In this document: positions 1 through 12,570 of the stretch, piece after piece | Layout of the letters: each line of letters begins with the position of its first letter | Position numbering within the stretch: position 1 is the first letter of the stretch | Source: Isoetes taiwanensis | Taxonomy: Eukaryota; Streptophyta; Lycopodiopsida; Isoetales; Isoetaceae | NCBI GenBank assembly: GCA_021234155.1 | Contig: JAJEKV010000047.1 | Coordinates: 6,167,071 to 6,231,070 of the forward strand | Length of the DNA stretch: 64,000 bases | Reading direction: 5' to 3' | Position numbers and translations under genes: made by a program | The notes under the pieces: generated by a model | Database searches by the model: none | What the model saw: the letters and a program-made list of their open reading frames with translations, nothing else | What the model was told of the DNA's origin: nothing

Positions 1-249
1 GGTTACCCTACTACCTTGCACTCGATCATGGCCCTTCCGGATTTGAGCTTAAGGACCATTTAAGATGATCCTATCATTGCCCATGATCAAGTGCTACCTT
101 GTACTTCGGGTTACCCTAAGGTCGCCGTAATCCCAAAGGCATCATGCCCCAATGGGTTTCAAGCTAGGGAACGTCTCACGATCCCATCATCGCGCATGAT
201 CACTTTGACCTTCACCATGACCCCCCCTATGGTCAGGTGTGCGAGCCCC

Positions 250-658
250 GCATCGTGGCATAGAGAGCATCTGACAGATGTCCAATCATCGCCCACCATG
301 CCTCACTTCCTCTCTCGCATGACCCTATTGGTCATGCGCACCTCTTGGTGCGTGTTGGCCTAGAGAATGCCTTAGGGGCATATCCCATCAGCCCTACAAC
401 GTTCCAAGGTTGTGGCAAATGTAGTCTACTAGCTAGAATACATATACCACTACTAAAGCATCGTGGGCATAGAGAGCATCCGGCCGGATGTCCTAATGCT
501 TCACTATCTCACTCACATGACCCTATCGGGTCATACGCACCTCTTGGTGCATGTTGGCCCTAGAGAATGGCTTAGGGCGATCCCATCATCGCCACACGCG
601 TTCCAAGATTCTCGCACATGCACTCTACTAGCTAGAATGCATACGCCACCACTAAGGC
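250..658. repeat. 209-bp tandem duplication at the 3' end of the gypsy remnant
   Basis: Two diverged head-to-tail copies begin at 250 and 459. Both start with GCATCGTGG(G)CATAGAGAGC and share the block around CGCACCTCTTGGTGC and the string CTACTAGCTAGAAT. The region lies just past the chromodomain end of the minus-strand gypsy element, so it is probably 3' untranslated or LTR sequence. The open frames here look incidental. Nothing else is recognisable in 1-676. Confidence 0.7.
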
Positions 659-676
659 TAACTAAGAACACCTAAG

Positions 677-877
677 CTAACCGCCCGGCAAGTCGGGCGG
701 CCGACAAGATCGGGAGATCGACCCGCCCATCAAACTCCCTCGTGAAGTCCTGGTATTGCTTCTCCAATCCTGCTTCAATACCCATGTTGCATCTTCCACG
801 GGCAAGTGTTTCCACTTGACCAAATACTGGAGGGACTGAGACCTCCTGGTCTTCTTGAATGACTTATCAAGAAGCAA
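677..877 (-). pseudogene. Chromodomain at the C-terminus of gypsy integrase
   Basis: The frame contains LQYLVKWKHLPVEDATW, matching the aromatic-rich core YLVKWKGLPxxEATWE that ends the integrase of plant chromoviruses. In that family the chromodomain steers integration towards particular chromatin marks. It lies at the extreme 3' end of the minus-strand pol region, as expected. The residues after VLKQDW no longer resemble the family. The match is short but characteristic. Confidence 0.8.
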
Positions 878-999
878 TTCAGTGACAATTTCAACTTGTT
901 CCTCCGGTCATTTCCAACAAAGTTGGAGTATCCAAAACCTCATCAAGGTTAGGATCGTGCTTTTTCAATAAACTCACATGGAAGACCTTGTGGACTTTG

Positions 1000-1960
1000 A
1001 GGTGCACCGAGAGATCCAACTTGTAGGCCTAAGAGCCCACTCTCTCAAGATCTTGAACGACCAGGCCCATCTAGGGGCAAGCTTCTTACAATTGCGATGC
1101 AAAGCTTCCCTTGCTTGACCTTTACTTGAGCCAAACTTTATCTCTCCCAATAAAATAACTCTCGAGGAGTTTTATGTCCATCTGCTAGACTCTTCAGATG
1201 TGCCCATGCTGATTGAAGATATTCTAACACTTCTACCAAAAGCTACTGCATATTTGCTGTCGTTGTTGAGCCTTGGGCACTAGATTATGCCACATAACTA
1301 GGGTCAAGTATTGATAATTGTAACTAATCATGGAGGAGACATCTTCGATGACTCTTGCTTCATATTATTGTACGTAATTGACCAGGTGGGTGCAATCGGC
1401 CCATTTGGATTGCTTGTTCTAATCATAGTTTCTCAACGTGCTTTCCAAAATTGTGTTGGTGCGGTCTATTTGCCCATTTGACTGCAAATGATAAGCAAAC
1501 TCATCCACAAGTTGGTGCGGCTCGTGTTGAAGAAGTCTTGCTAAACGTCGCTAAAGGACTTCGGATCTCTATTGGTGATGATCGACCTGTGCATTCCATG
1601 CGGCCTAAAAGAACTCTTATGTAGACCACACGGCTAGGTCCAAGCGGTGTCTATGGTGTGACATGGCAAGTATGTGCCCTTTTGATAAGTTATATACCAC
1701 AACCATCAAGGCTTCGAAGCTTCTTGTTGTCCTTGGAAGGCTCGCTATGAAAACCATGCTGATGGCTTCCCACTTGGCGTCTGGCACCGCCCAAGGTTCC
1801 AAAACTCCTGGAATTCGAAGTTGTTCTGCCTTTGTCTGCTGACACAACTGATATTCTTGGATATACCTGACTATATGCCTTTTCATGCCCGGCCAGAAGT
1901 AGCTCTTCTAATCTTGAAGTAAGCCTTTATAGATTTTGCATGGCCGAAAGTAGGGCTATT
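1000..1960 (-). pseudogene. Gypsy integrase remnant with lost catalytic aspartate
   Basis: The clearest stretch (1886-1617) reads MKRHIVRYIQEYQLCQQTK followed by WEAISMVFIASLP and LSKGHILAMSH. This is the end of the HHCC zinc-binding region plus the start of the DDE core of Ty3/gypsy integrase. Upstream in another frame is YFWPGMK, also typical. The family core normally has MDFI and VVVDRLSK. Here the first catalytic Asp is Val (SMVFI) and the second motif reads VVYNLSK. Integration activity would be lost even without the surrounding frameshifts. Confidence 0.8.
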
Positions 1961-2189
1961 ATGCGTGTCATGAAAGATTTTCCTACTCCTGATGCTTTAG
2001 GTACGCATAGTTGTTCTTTGATATTAAAGATTACCTTTCTTTTTAAAATATTTGAAGGTTTCTCTTTCTTAATCCATCCTTGCACTCTTGCAAAGACTAG
2101 CCCATATGTGCTTGAACTCCATGTTGGAGGAGATGGCTTCTTCTATCTTCTTGCTGAATTTGCTTGTCGAAGTGGAGATGGCATTGCAA

Positions 2190-2640
2190 ATTGATGCTTT
2201 CAAAAGCTTGCCAATAAGTGGCGACGTTTTAACATCTCCACGGCTGCATGCTCCTCCATTGATTTGCTGTAGATCACGATGTCGTCGAAGAGAATTGATG
2301 AAGAAATCATGTAAGGAATCTTCAAAGATGTCGCTCCTCAATGCATACAAAGGTTGGTGGAGCATTGCATAGACTCGGGGGCATTATTGTGAAGTCATAG
2401 TGCCCATACCGTGTTATGAAGGAATCTTATAATTATCTTCCCCCTTCATCCTTATTTGATGATTGCCCGAGCTTAAGTCGATTTTGTAGAAGAATCTTGC
2501 TTCTTGTGGCTGATCCATTTTGTCGTTTGCTTGTTGAGCTGCCCATGTTGATATACATCTTTAGACTTCCATCCTGGCGGAAAGGATCTCAAGTCGATCA
2601 ACTCCTACAACTGCTTCTTGAGATCTACTAGCTCGGAAGT
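2190..2640 (-). pseudogene. Gypsy reverse transcriptase remnant
   Basis: On the minus strand at about 2290-2200 one frame reads FLFDDIVIYSKSMEEH, the RT catalytic box (family YLDDILIYSK; the xxDD aspartates are kept). Just upstream are CNAPPTF and, near 2490-2420, YKIDLSSGNHQIRMK, matching the KIDLRSGYHQIRI box. The three blocks lie in three different frames, so several indels separate them. This supports an old chromovirus insertion. Confidence 0.8.
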
Positions 2641-4388
2641 GCTCATTCTATAAAGAGCTTTGCTGGTCGGCTCTGCATCTGGTGCAAGAGTGATTTCAGA
2701 CTCTACACCTCTATAGAGCAAAAGCTCTCAAATTTCATTTGGAGGTATATCATGGGACTTCTTGATTAACTTAGAAATTGGCCGAGGCAACTGTTCCGAA
2801 GTCGACACTTGTAGCTTATATACAACCTCATTCCTCATGATGTACTTAAGTAATTGCTTTACTGGCATGCGTTGCACGATTGGAATTACTTCTTTAACTT
2901 AAATTATAAGGTACTTGCCGTTTGGTGCTGGGATAAGTATCTCTTGCTTATGATAATCAATTATCGCCTTAGCCAGCTTTAATATTGCATGCCTATTATG
3001 AGGTCATAGTTGCCAATGTACATAAGTTGGTGCCGATGCTCTACTTTGCTTCGCTTATCGAACTTGACTCTTGTTCCGTTGGTGCTGCTAAATACTCGGC
3101 CTTGCCATAATTACTGGCCTAGATTTAGACTTAAGAGTCTCGCTCTTAAAGATGTCCGCCATCTAGAAGGTGCAAAATTACAAGTTAAAGAACTACTTAC
3201 ATAAATCCTATGGCCACAAGTTTAATAAGCATGACCTTACTTTTGGGCACACATAGAAAACTATATGATTAGATAATTATTCTTGTTTTAGATCTAATCT
3301 ATACTCTAGAATCTCCCCTTTCTTAACTATTGCCCTCTTGAAATAGTCACACCTTTGAGTTGATGCCATCTAAGAAGTTGGCCGGACTTATTAGATTGCT
3401 TCCCTTCATTTGGTCGGATTATTCCTTATGCCGCGGAAGTACTCGTCATATACATGGTCGACGATTATCCTATTATTGAATCCTTCTTAGCGAGGTGATC
3501 AAGCTCACGAAGAGGTTCCAACATGTTGGATATCTGTCATCAATGTATACAATTATTGTACTCCATACGTTTTCTTCCCAATCCTTGAAGCTTTGCTCCA
3601 TTCTTGGGTCCATCCCTTTTAAAAGAAAAGACAAAAAAATCTACTCGAAATTTCGTCCCAATCCCATCATGGATGCTATCACCCATAATTCTAAGATACT
3701 CAACTAACTGATAGGTCCTCTAGCTTGCTTAAAGCTGGTGCAGTCGTTAGTCGTTGGAATAGCAAGGCGATGATCCATAATTTGTTGAAAAATCTGGTCT
3801 CCTTGGAGTTGTTGTATAATTATTCAAAAAGCCATGCTTTCTTTTATTGAATATATTCTCGACTCTGCTTTCGTCCTTAATGTTGATGTTGACTACCTTT
3901 ATTAAAATTATCCCTCTTACTGGACTTGGTGATGTAGTGGCGACACAAGGCTCGGTGTCGCATCCCAAAGGCTTGAAGGTAATGTTAACCACTGTGTAGA
4001 ATCTTTCATATCGGCTCATCTGCCTTGGAGGTTACGAGATTTGAGGATGATTCTTCTAACTCCTGAATTGATATTGTTGTGTTGACCTTGTTGATTTGAT
4101 TCTTCATCTCAGCGGCCACATGCTGCTGTTATAAGGCTGATGAAAATGTTGAGTGCTTTATCACTTCTAATTGTGCAACTTCTCTTGCTGAGAAGAGTTT
4201 ATGTGCATCCATCTGTAGGGATTAATCTTGACTGGTCAATTAATAATACTGGTATTTGGTTCCCCATGATGCCTCTTCTTGATGGTGTTAGACCTCCAAT
4301 CTCTAAGGTGGAAGATCGAAGATCATCATGAGCTTGCGATGGTGCTGCCAAGGTTGATGTAGCCGCTCTGAAGTATTGGGGCTGATGA

Positions 4389-7300
4389 GGAATAAAGCAG
4401 CTATATTAAGACAGAGCAAAAAAGGTATTTTGTGTTGTATGCTATAGACATTCATTACGTTATTTATTGCTGTAAGTGGGATCATACTGTGGCATAGCAG
4501 GGTTTCAGAAACATTCCTTGCTTATTTAATGTTTGTTTGCCTTATTATGGAGATCAAAATGCAGTTTGTTTAGTGACCACAGATTTCATTATTCCAAGTA
4601 TTGTGGTTCTTAGCTGCTATAGTCATTCACGGCACTATGTATTTTCTCAGATTGCCTTGATTGTTGGTCAGAGCAATGCGATACATTATTTTTCAAGATC
4701 TAGTTATTGCTTCTGGGAGCCTACTAGATACCATTTGTGGATATAATCTATCCAACGTATGAAGTTCAAATCGAAGCATTTTGGATTGAAAGATGGCGCA
4801 TACAACTAAAGACATGTCATATCAGGTTTGAGGTTGAATGCTTCAAATATTTTTTGCATAAGATGGTGAACAATATAAGCTCGTAGTGTTTTGAATATGC
4901 TTTCAAGGTTGGAAAAGTTTTATGTTAGAGCTGGTTACACATAAAAATGGGATTGTATTGGGGAATATTAATATTGCTGGTAACATTTATACTATCATTG
5001 ATGCACTTATACTTTTAATGGATAAAATAGTCTTCTATGGCAAAGGAGATACAAAATGAAATACATTGGTTTGGTTGGAAAATTATATGTTTCTTAAAGA
5101 GTGTAGTGGAGGAAATGATCAGGTTTAAGGCTGAAAGAAAAAAGCTTAATGTTTATCATGTTTAAAGTCAGATGTTTATCATGTTTAAAGCTGAAAGGAA
5201 ATTATCACGCTATAGAATTGATCCTCAACATGACCAGCTAGATCTGGGACTAAGAAATTAGTTCTCGTCTAATGGTTATTCTTGAGACCAAATAAGAAGT
5301 CTATAATGCTGAAAACGTTAATATTCCAGTATCCTTTCTTGTTAAATGTCACCTCAGGGCAAAAGGATACAATTGGTGATCAGTGATAAACTGAGAGACC
5401 CAATGTACCTTTTGGCCCTTGCACATTTACCATTATAATGCTTATTGTGTATTGATTGGTCTGCAGTGCACGGTTCTCTCCTCCAATTGTCTCTATTTTG
5501 CTGTTAGAGTTGGCGTTAACGTGGAAATGGAATAACTGGATGCGTAAGAGATGCAATAAGTTGCACTTTGATAAAGACAGAGATAAGATATATGAATACA
5601 TACTATATAAGAATGTTATTGAATGCTCTATATTTTGTACGTATGGCACTTCATACTCACACTTTGAGAATACATAATGCGTTTTAAGTTAAACACATTG
5701 TATACTTTATACTCTAAAATTTGAGATTTATACTTTACACGTTAAATTTGAGATTTACACTTTATGGAATTTGTTTTTTGAATCCAGGAATTTGTATGGG
5801 CTAATGGTTTGGAGAGTGCCTGATGTGGCCTGGTTTAAAAACCAGGGTGGATATTTGGAAATATGATCTTGCCTTGAACAAGGTTCTTTTAAAGTAATTG
5901 TACTTTAATTGTGGATTGTAGTCCCGTAAGAACATGTACTGAAGAAGAAATTGTGATTTCCACTTGCTGGAGTTATCTGGCAAACGCATCTCTTCTACAA
6001 ACCAGGTTAGTTTGAAAATTATTGCTTTTGGACAGAAAAAATAGGTTTTGCTACCATATGTTTTGGTAAATGGCCCATAGCCTATAAAATGATAGTGCAT
6101 TATGCAATATCAGGCTGTCCATTGGTACTTAAGGCCCACTGTGCCCCATGTACTTCACATTTTAAAATCCTCGATAATGCAATGTCGGTCTTGAACTAGT
6201 CCATTGTACTAGCTCTCGAATAATCTGCTAATGCGGATATGGTATTTGGTCCAATCGCACCTTATACTATTAAAATACAAATAATACAATAACTTGATGT
6301 TTGAATTATAGATTCTATGAATCTACTTTCTTTCAGTGTAAGGAAGTAGGACCCTCTCTGCTTATAAGGGGGGTCCTACTTTCCTTATAAAAAGAGGTGT
6401 CCTACATCCTGAGGGAGGGATTGTGGGAGAAGAAGAAGAAGAAGAAGAAGAAGAAGAGAATATTCTCTTTGAATCTTTGAATCATTGCGGAAGAAAAGGT
6501 TGTAAGGAATTTGTTGCCCAAATATCTAAAAGAAAGTCTATTCTTGTGTTACTTCAATATCATTACTTGGTATTACATTGGAGAAAAGATGGCTCTATGT
6601 CCTTGCAAGTGGATCCTTTGTTGTTGTACACATTAGGGAGAACATTGTACCATTATGGGTAAAGTGGCCTTTGGGTTATACATAGACCAGCTGCTATTAA
6701 ATGCTTAAAACTACCTTACCTTGGAAAAAGCAATCCTTCTACCTTAATTGGGTAGGCATTTAACATTTGAATTTGACCATTCTAAAGATGGATAACTATA
6801 AAAGCATTTTAATGGTTGAAAAGACGTTTTTGTATTTTACACTATAAGTGCTATGTGCAAATGACATTTGATAAAGGTCTATTTGGAATTTTGGCTCTTG
6901 AATGGTTGCCATGCAAGTATGGAAACATATCCTAGACTATAATGCAAGATAAAAACACGTAAAGGAAAAAGCGTTACTTTTTTATGTCTTTCAATAGCTT
7001 TTTGCAAAAACTTATTCACATGCTTACGGCATGGGGACCTAAAGAAAAAAGTGTCTTTTTTTATGGCTTTCAATAGCTTTTTGCAAAAACTTATTCACAT
7101 GCTTACGGTTTGGTCCATGGAGGCCGATGCTTTTGAAAATATAATGGTTGGATCTAACACAAAAGAAAAAGGTCCTTTTGTTTCGTCAAAATATATTTTT
7201 GGATAAAATGAGTTAGGGCTCTCAGAGGTGCTGTGGCGCCAAAATGGTCGCCGAAAGGGCAAAGTCTTTTTTGCTGGAAACCAGCTGTAAGAGAGAGATC

Positions 7301-10300
7301 GATCTGCACTAAGAAGGCCAATATCATGCCAACATGCCGAATTTGCTGCCAAGTGTATGGTTCATGGGAAGATCTGGCTATAAAATACAGCTATGTGGAG
7401 TCGCCTCCTGCAAAATATGGCCTGCAAAATTTCGTTTTGCCTTATAAGGCTCTACCAAGATATTACATGCATCTTTCGAATCTGAAGTTAAAGACATGTT
7501 TTTTTTTGAAATGGCCCCGCTTATGTAGAGCATGATAAGATTTTCCGCATTGCATTCGACCACCTAAAATATGGAGCTCTATACTTTGTGGTTGATAGCT
7601 CTAGAATACATACAATGCTGCCTTGATGCTTTGGAATAAAGCAGCTATATTAAGACAGAGCAAAAAAGGTATTTTGTGTTGTATGCTATAGACATTCATT
7701 ACGTTATTTATTGCTGTAAGTGGGATCATACTGTGGCATAGCAGGGTTTCAGAAACATTCCTTGCTTATTTAATGTTTGTTTGCCTTATTATGGAGATCA
7801 AAATGCAGTTTGTTTAGTGACCACAGATTTCATTATTCCAAGTATTGTGGTTCTTAGTTTGCTATAGTCATTCACGGCACTATGTATTTTCTCGGTTGCC
7901 TTGATTGTTGGTCAGAGCAATGCGATACATTATTTTTCAAGATCTAGTTATTGCTTCTGGGAGCCTACTAGATACCATTTGTGGATATAATCTATCCAAC
8001 GTATGAAGTTCAAATCGAAGCATTTTGGATTGAAAGATGGCGCATACAACTAAAGACATGTCATATCAGGTTTGAGGTTGAATGCTTCAAATATTTTTGC
8101 ATAAGATGGTGAACAATATAAGCTCGTAGTGTTTTGAATATGCTTTCAAGGTTGGAAAAGTTTTATGTTAGAGCTGGTTACACATAAAAATGGGATTGTA
8201 TTGGGGAATATTAATATTGCCGGTAACATTTATACTATCATTGATGCACTTATACTTTTAATGGATAAAATAGTCTTCTATGGCAAAGGAGATACAAAAT
8301 GAAATACATTGGTTTGGTTGGAAAATTATATGTTTCTTAAAGAGTGTAGTGGAGGAAATGATCGGTTTAAAATTTGAAAGAAAAAAAGCTTAATGTTTAT
8401 CATGTTTAAAGTCAGATGTTTATCATGTTTAAAGCTGAAAAGGAAATTATCACGCTATAGAATTGATCCTCAACATGACCAGCTAGATCCGGGACTAAGA
8501 AATTAGTTCTCGCCTAATGGTTATTCTTGAGACCAAATAAGAAGTCTATAATGCTTTGACGTTAATATTCCAAAGATCCTTTCTTGTTAAATGTCACCTC
8601 ATGGCAAAAGGATACAATTGGTGATCGATGATAAACGAGAGACCCAATGTACCTTTTGGCCCTTGCACATTTACCATTATAATGCTTATTGTGTATTGAT
8701 TGGTCTGCAGTGCGGGTTCTCTCCTCCAATTGTCTCTATTTTGTTTGTTAGAGTTGGCGTTAACGTGGAAATGGAATAACTGGATGCGTAAGAGATGCAA
8801 TAAGTTGCACTTTGATAAAGACAGAGATAAGATATATGAATACATACTATATAAGAATGTTATTGAATGCTCTATATTTTGTACGTATGGCACTTCATAC
8901 TCACACTTTGAGAATACATAATGCGTTTTAAGTTAAACACATTGTATACTTTATACTCTAAAATTTGAGATTTATACTTTACACGTTAAATTTGAGATTT
9001 ACACTTTATGGAATTTGTTTTTTGAATCCAGGAATTTGTATGGGCTAATGGTTTGGAGAGTGCTCGATGTGGCCCCGGTTTAAAAACCGTGGTGGATATT
9101 TGGAAATATGATCTTGCCTTGAACAAGGTTCTTTTAAAGTAATTGTACTTTAATTGTGACTGTAGTCCTGTAAGAACATGTACGAAGAAGAAATTGTGAT
9201 TTCCACTTGCTGGAGTTATCTGGCAAATGCATCTCTTCTACAAACCAGGTTAGTTTGAAAATTATTGCTTTTGGACAGAAAAAATAGGTTTTGCTACCAT
9301 ATGTTTTGGTAAATGGCCCATAGCCTATAAAATGATAGTGCATTATGCAATATCAGGCTGTCCATTGGTACTTAAGGCCCACTGTGCCCCATGTACTTCA
9401 CATTTTAAAATCCTGATAATCTGTCAGGTCTTGAACTAGTCCATTGTACTAGCTCTCGAATAATCTGCTAATGCGGATATGGTATTTGGTCCACTGCACC
9501 TTATACTATTAAAATACAAATAATACAATAACTTGATGCTGAATTATAGATTCTACGAATCTACTTTCTTCTGGTGTAAGGAAGTAGGACCCCTCTGTTT
9601 ATAAGGGGGGTCCTACTTTCCTTATAAAAAGAGGTGTCCTACATCCTGAGGGAGGGATTGTGGGAGAAGAAGAAGAAGAAGAAGAAGAAGAGAATATTCT
9701 CTTTGAATCTTTGAATCATTGCGGAAGAAAAGGTTGTAAGGAATTTGTTGCCCAAATATCTAAAAGAAAGTCTATTCTTGTGTTACTTCAATATCATTAC
9801 TTGGTATTACATTGGAGAAAAGATGGCTCTATGTCCTTGCAAGTGGATCCTTTGTTGTTGTACACATTAGGGAGAACATTGTACCATTATGGGTAAAGTG
9901 GCCTTTGGGTTATACATAGACCACATTTAGCTGCTATTAAATGCTTAAAACTACCTTACCTTGGAAAAAGCAATCCTTCTACCTTAATTGGGTAGGCATT
10001 TAACATTTGAATTTGACCATTCTAAAGATGGATAACTATAAAAGCATTTTAATGGTTGAAAAGACGTTTTTGTATTTTACACTATAAGTGCTATGTGCAA
10101 ATGACATTTGATAAAGGTCTATTTGGAATTTTGGCTCTTGAATGGTTGCCATGCAAGTATGGAAACATATCCTAGACTATAATGCAAGATAAAAACACGA
10201 AGACTTGTAATGTTTTTGGTATTTAGAAGTTGTACATGTGGACCTAAAGGAAAAAGCGTTACTTTTTTATGTCTTTCAATAGCTTTTTGCAAAAACTTAT

Positions 10301-12481
10301 TCACATGCTTACGGCATGGGGACCTAAAGAAAAAAGTGTCTTTTTTTATGGCTTTCAATAGCTTTTTGCAAAAACTTATTCACATGCTTACGGTTTGGTC
10401 CATGGAGGCCGATGCTTTTGAAAATATAATGGTTGGATCTAACACAAAAGAGAGAGAGAGATGTGTATTTTTACGTCGTCAAAATATATTTTTGGATAAA
10501 ATGAGTTAGGGCTCTCAGAGGTGCTGTGGCGCCAAAATGGTCGCCGAAAGGGCAAAGTCTTTTTTGCTGGAAACCAGCTGTAAGAGAGAGATCGATCTGC
10601 ACTAAGAAGGCCAATATCATGCCAACATGCCGAATTTGCTGCCAAGTGTATGGTTCATGGGAAGATCTGGCTATAAAATACAGCTATGTGGAGTCGCCTC
10701 CTGCAAAATATGGCCTGCAAAATTTCGTTTTGCCTTATAAGGCTCTACCAAGATATTACATGCATCTTTCGAATCTGAGTTAAAGACATGTTTTTTGCCG
10801 AAATGGCCTGCTTATGTAGAGCATGATAAGATTTTCCAGACAGATTCGACCACCTAAAATATGGAGCTCTATACTTTGTGGTTGATAGCTCTAGAATACA
10901 TACAATGCTGCCTTGATGCTGGAATAAAGCAGCTATATTAAGACAGAGCAAAAAAGGTATTTTGTGTTGTATGCTATAGACATTCATTACGTTATTTATT
11001 GCTGTAAGTGGGATCATACTGTGGCATAGCAGGGTTTCAGAAACATTCCTTGCTTATTTAATGTTTGTTTGCCTTATTATGGAGATCAAAATGCAGTTTG
11101 TTTAGTGACCACGCAGTTTCATTATTCCAAGTATTGTGGTTCTTAGTCGCTATAGTCATTCACGCGGCACTATGTATTTTCTCGTTGCCTTGATTGTTGG
11201 TCGAGCAATGCGATACATTATTTTTCAAGATCTAGTTATTGCTTCTGGGAGCCTACTAGATACCATTTGTGGATATAATCTATCCAACGTATGAAGTTCA
11301 AATCGAAGCATTTTGGATTGAAAGATGGCGCATACAACTAAAGACATGTCATATCAGGTTTGGGGTTGAATGCTTCAAATATTTTTTGCATAAGATGGTG
11401 AACAATATAAGCTCGTAGTGTTTTGAATATGCTTTCAAGGTTGGAAAAGTTTTATGTTAGAGCTGGTTACACATAAAAAAATGGGATTGTATTGGGGAAT
11501 ATTAATATTGCTTTGGTAACATTTATACTATCATTGATGCACTTATACTTTTAATGGATAAAATAGTCTTCTATGGCAAAGGAGATACAAAATGAAATAC
11601 ATTGGTTTGGTTGGAAAATTATATGTTTCTTAAAGAGTGTAGTGGAGGAAATGATCAGGTTTAAGGCTGAAAGAAAAAAGCTTAATGTTTATCATGTTTA
11701 AAGTCAGTATGTTTATCATGTTTAAAAGTTGAAAAGGAAATTATCACGCTATAGAATTGATCCTCAACATGACCAGCTAGATGCGGGACTAAGAAATTAG
11801 TTCTCGTCTAATGGTTATTCTTGAGACCAAATAAGAAGTCTATAATCTTTGAAAACGTTAATATTCCAAAGATCCTTTCTTGTTAAATGTCACCTCGGGG
11901 CAAAAGGATACAATTGGTGATCGATGATAAACCGAGAGACCCAATGTACCTTTTAGCCCTTGCACATTTACCATTATAATGCTAATTGTGTATTGATTGG
12001 GCTGCAGTGCGGGTTCTCTCCTCCAATTGTCTCTATTTTGTTTGTTAGAGTTGGCGTTAACGTGGAAATGGAATAACCGGATGCGTAAGAGATGCAATAA
12101 GTTGCACTTTGATAAAGACAGAGATAAGATATATGAATACATACTATATAAGAATGTTATTGAATGCTCTATATTTTTGTACGTATGGCACTTCATACTC
12201 ACACTTTGAGAATACATAATGCGTTTTAAGTTAAACACATTGTATACTTTATACTCTAAAATTTGAGATTTATACTTTACACGTTAAATTTGAGATTTAC
12301 ACTTTATGGAATTTGTTTTTTGAATCCAGGAATTTGTATGGGCTAATGGTTTGGAGAGTGCCTGATGTGGCCTGGTTTAAAAACCAGGGTGGATATTTGG
12401 AAATATGATCTTGCCTTGAACAAGGTTCTTTTAAAGTAATTGTACTTTAATTGTGACTGTAGTCCTGGTAAGAACATGTAC
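4389..12481. repeat. Tandem array of a ~3.26 kb unit, 2.5 copies
   Basis: Three head-to-tail copies start at 4389, 7633 and 10921 with GGAATAAAGCAGCTATATTA. Periods are 3244 and 3288 bp. The third copy stops after about 1.56 kb, where a GAA tract has expanded. The 44-bp period difference comes from one block present in copy 2 (10200-10247) and absent from copy 1 near 6957. Each full unit also holds an internal ~76-bp duplication (copy 1: 6960-7110) and a short GAA run (6425-6455, 9663-9690). No frame is conserved as protein and no transposase, RT or LTR signature was recognised. Most copy-to-copy differences are 1-4 base changes at CAG/CTG sites. Confidence 0.9.
6341..6391. other. Inverted repeat within the array unit
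   Basis: TAAGGAAGTAGGACCC is followed after about 15 bases by GGGTCCTACTTTCCTTA, giving a near-perfect stem of about 16 bp. The second array copy carries the same hairpin at about 9576-9626. It sits about 35 bases before the GAA tract. It could be a foldback element scar or a structured transcript segment; nothing identifies a function. Confidence 0.6.
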
Positions 12482-12570
12482 GAAGAAGAAGAAGAAGAAG
12501 AAGAAGAAGAAGAAGAAGAAGAAGAAGAAGAAGAAGAAGAAGAAGAAGAAGAAGAAGAAGAAGAAGAAGA
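12482..12570. repeat. (GAA)n trinucleotide repeat, about 29 units
   Basis: An uninterrupted GAA run occupies the exact break point of the third array copy. Copies 1 and 2 have only GAAGAAGAAATTG at the equivalent position (about 5941 and 9184). The apparent Lys-, Ser- or Phe-rich frames across it are artefacts of the repeat. Long GAA/TTC runs can form triplex DNA and tend to change length. Confidence 0.95.

Larger units (their letters stand above)
660..4380 (-). mobile_element. Decayed Ty3/gypsy chromovirus, gag to chromodomain
   Basis: Reading the minus strand from right to left gives the order of a Ty3/gypsy chromovirus: possible gag/protease remnants (about 4000-2900), reverse transcriptase (about 2640-2190), integrase (about 1960-1000) and a chromodomain (877-677). 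Frames change every few hundred bases and stops are common. Only about 300 bases separate the RT catalytic motif from the integrase zinc-binding region, so RNase H appears to be missing. Neither LTR pair nor target duplication could be delimited. The right edge abuts the tandem array at 4389. The element is dead. Confidence 0.8.

Noticed and set aside
4140-12238. Repeated small ORFs in the 3.26-kb array, such as MVCSARFSPP and MPYVQNIEHS
   Set aside because: Frames are not preserved between copies and show no family similarity.
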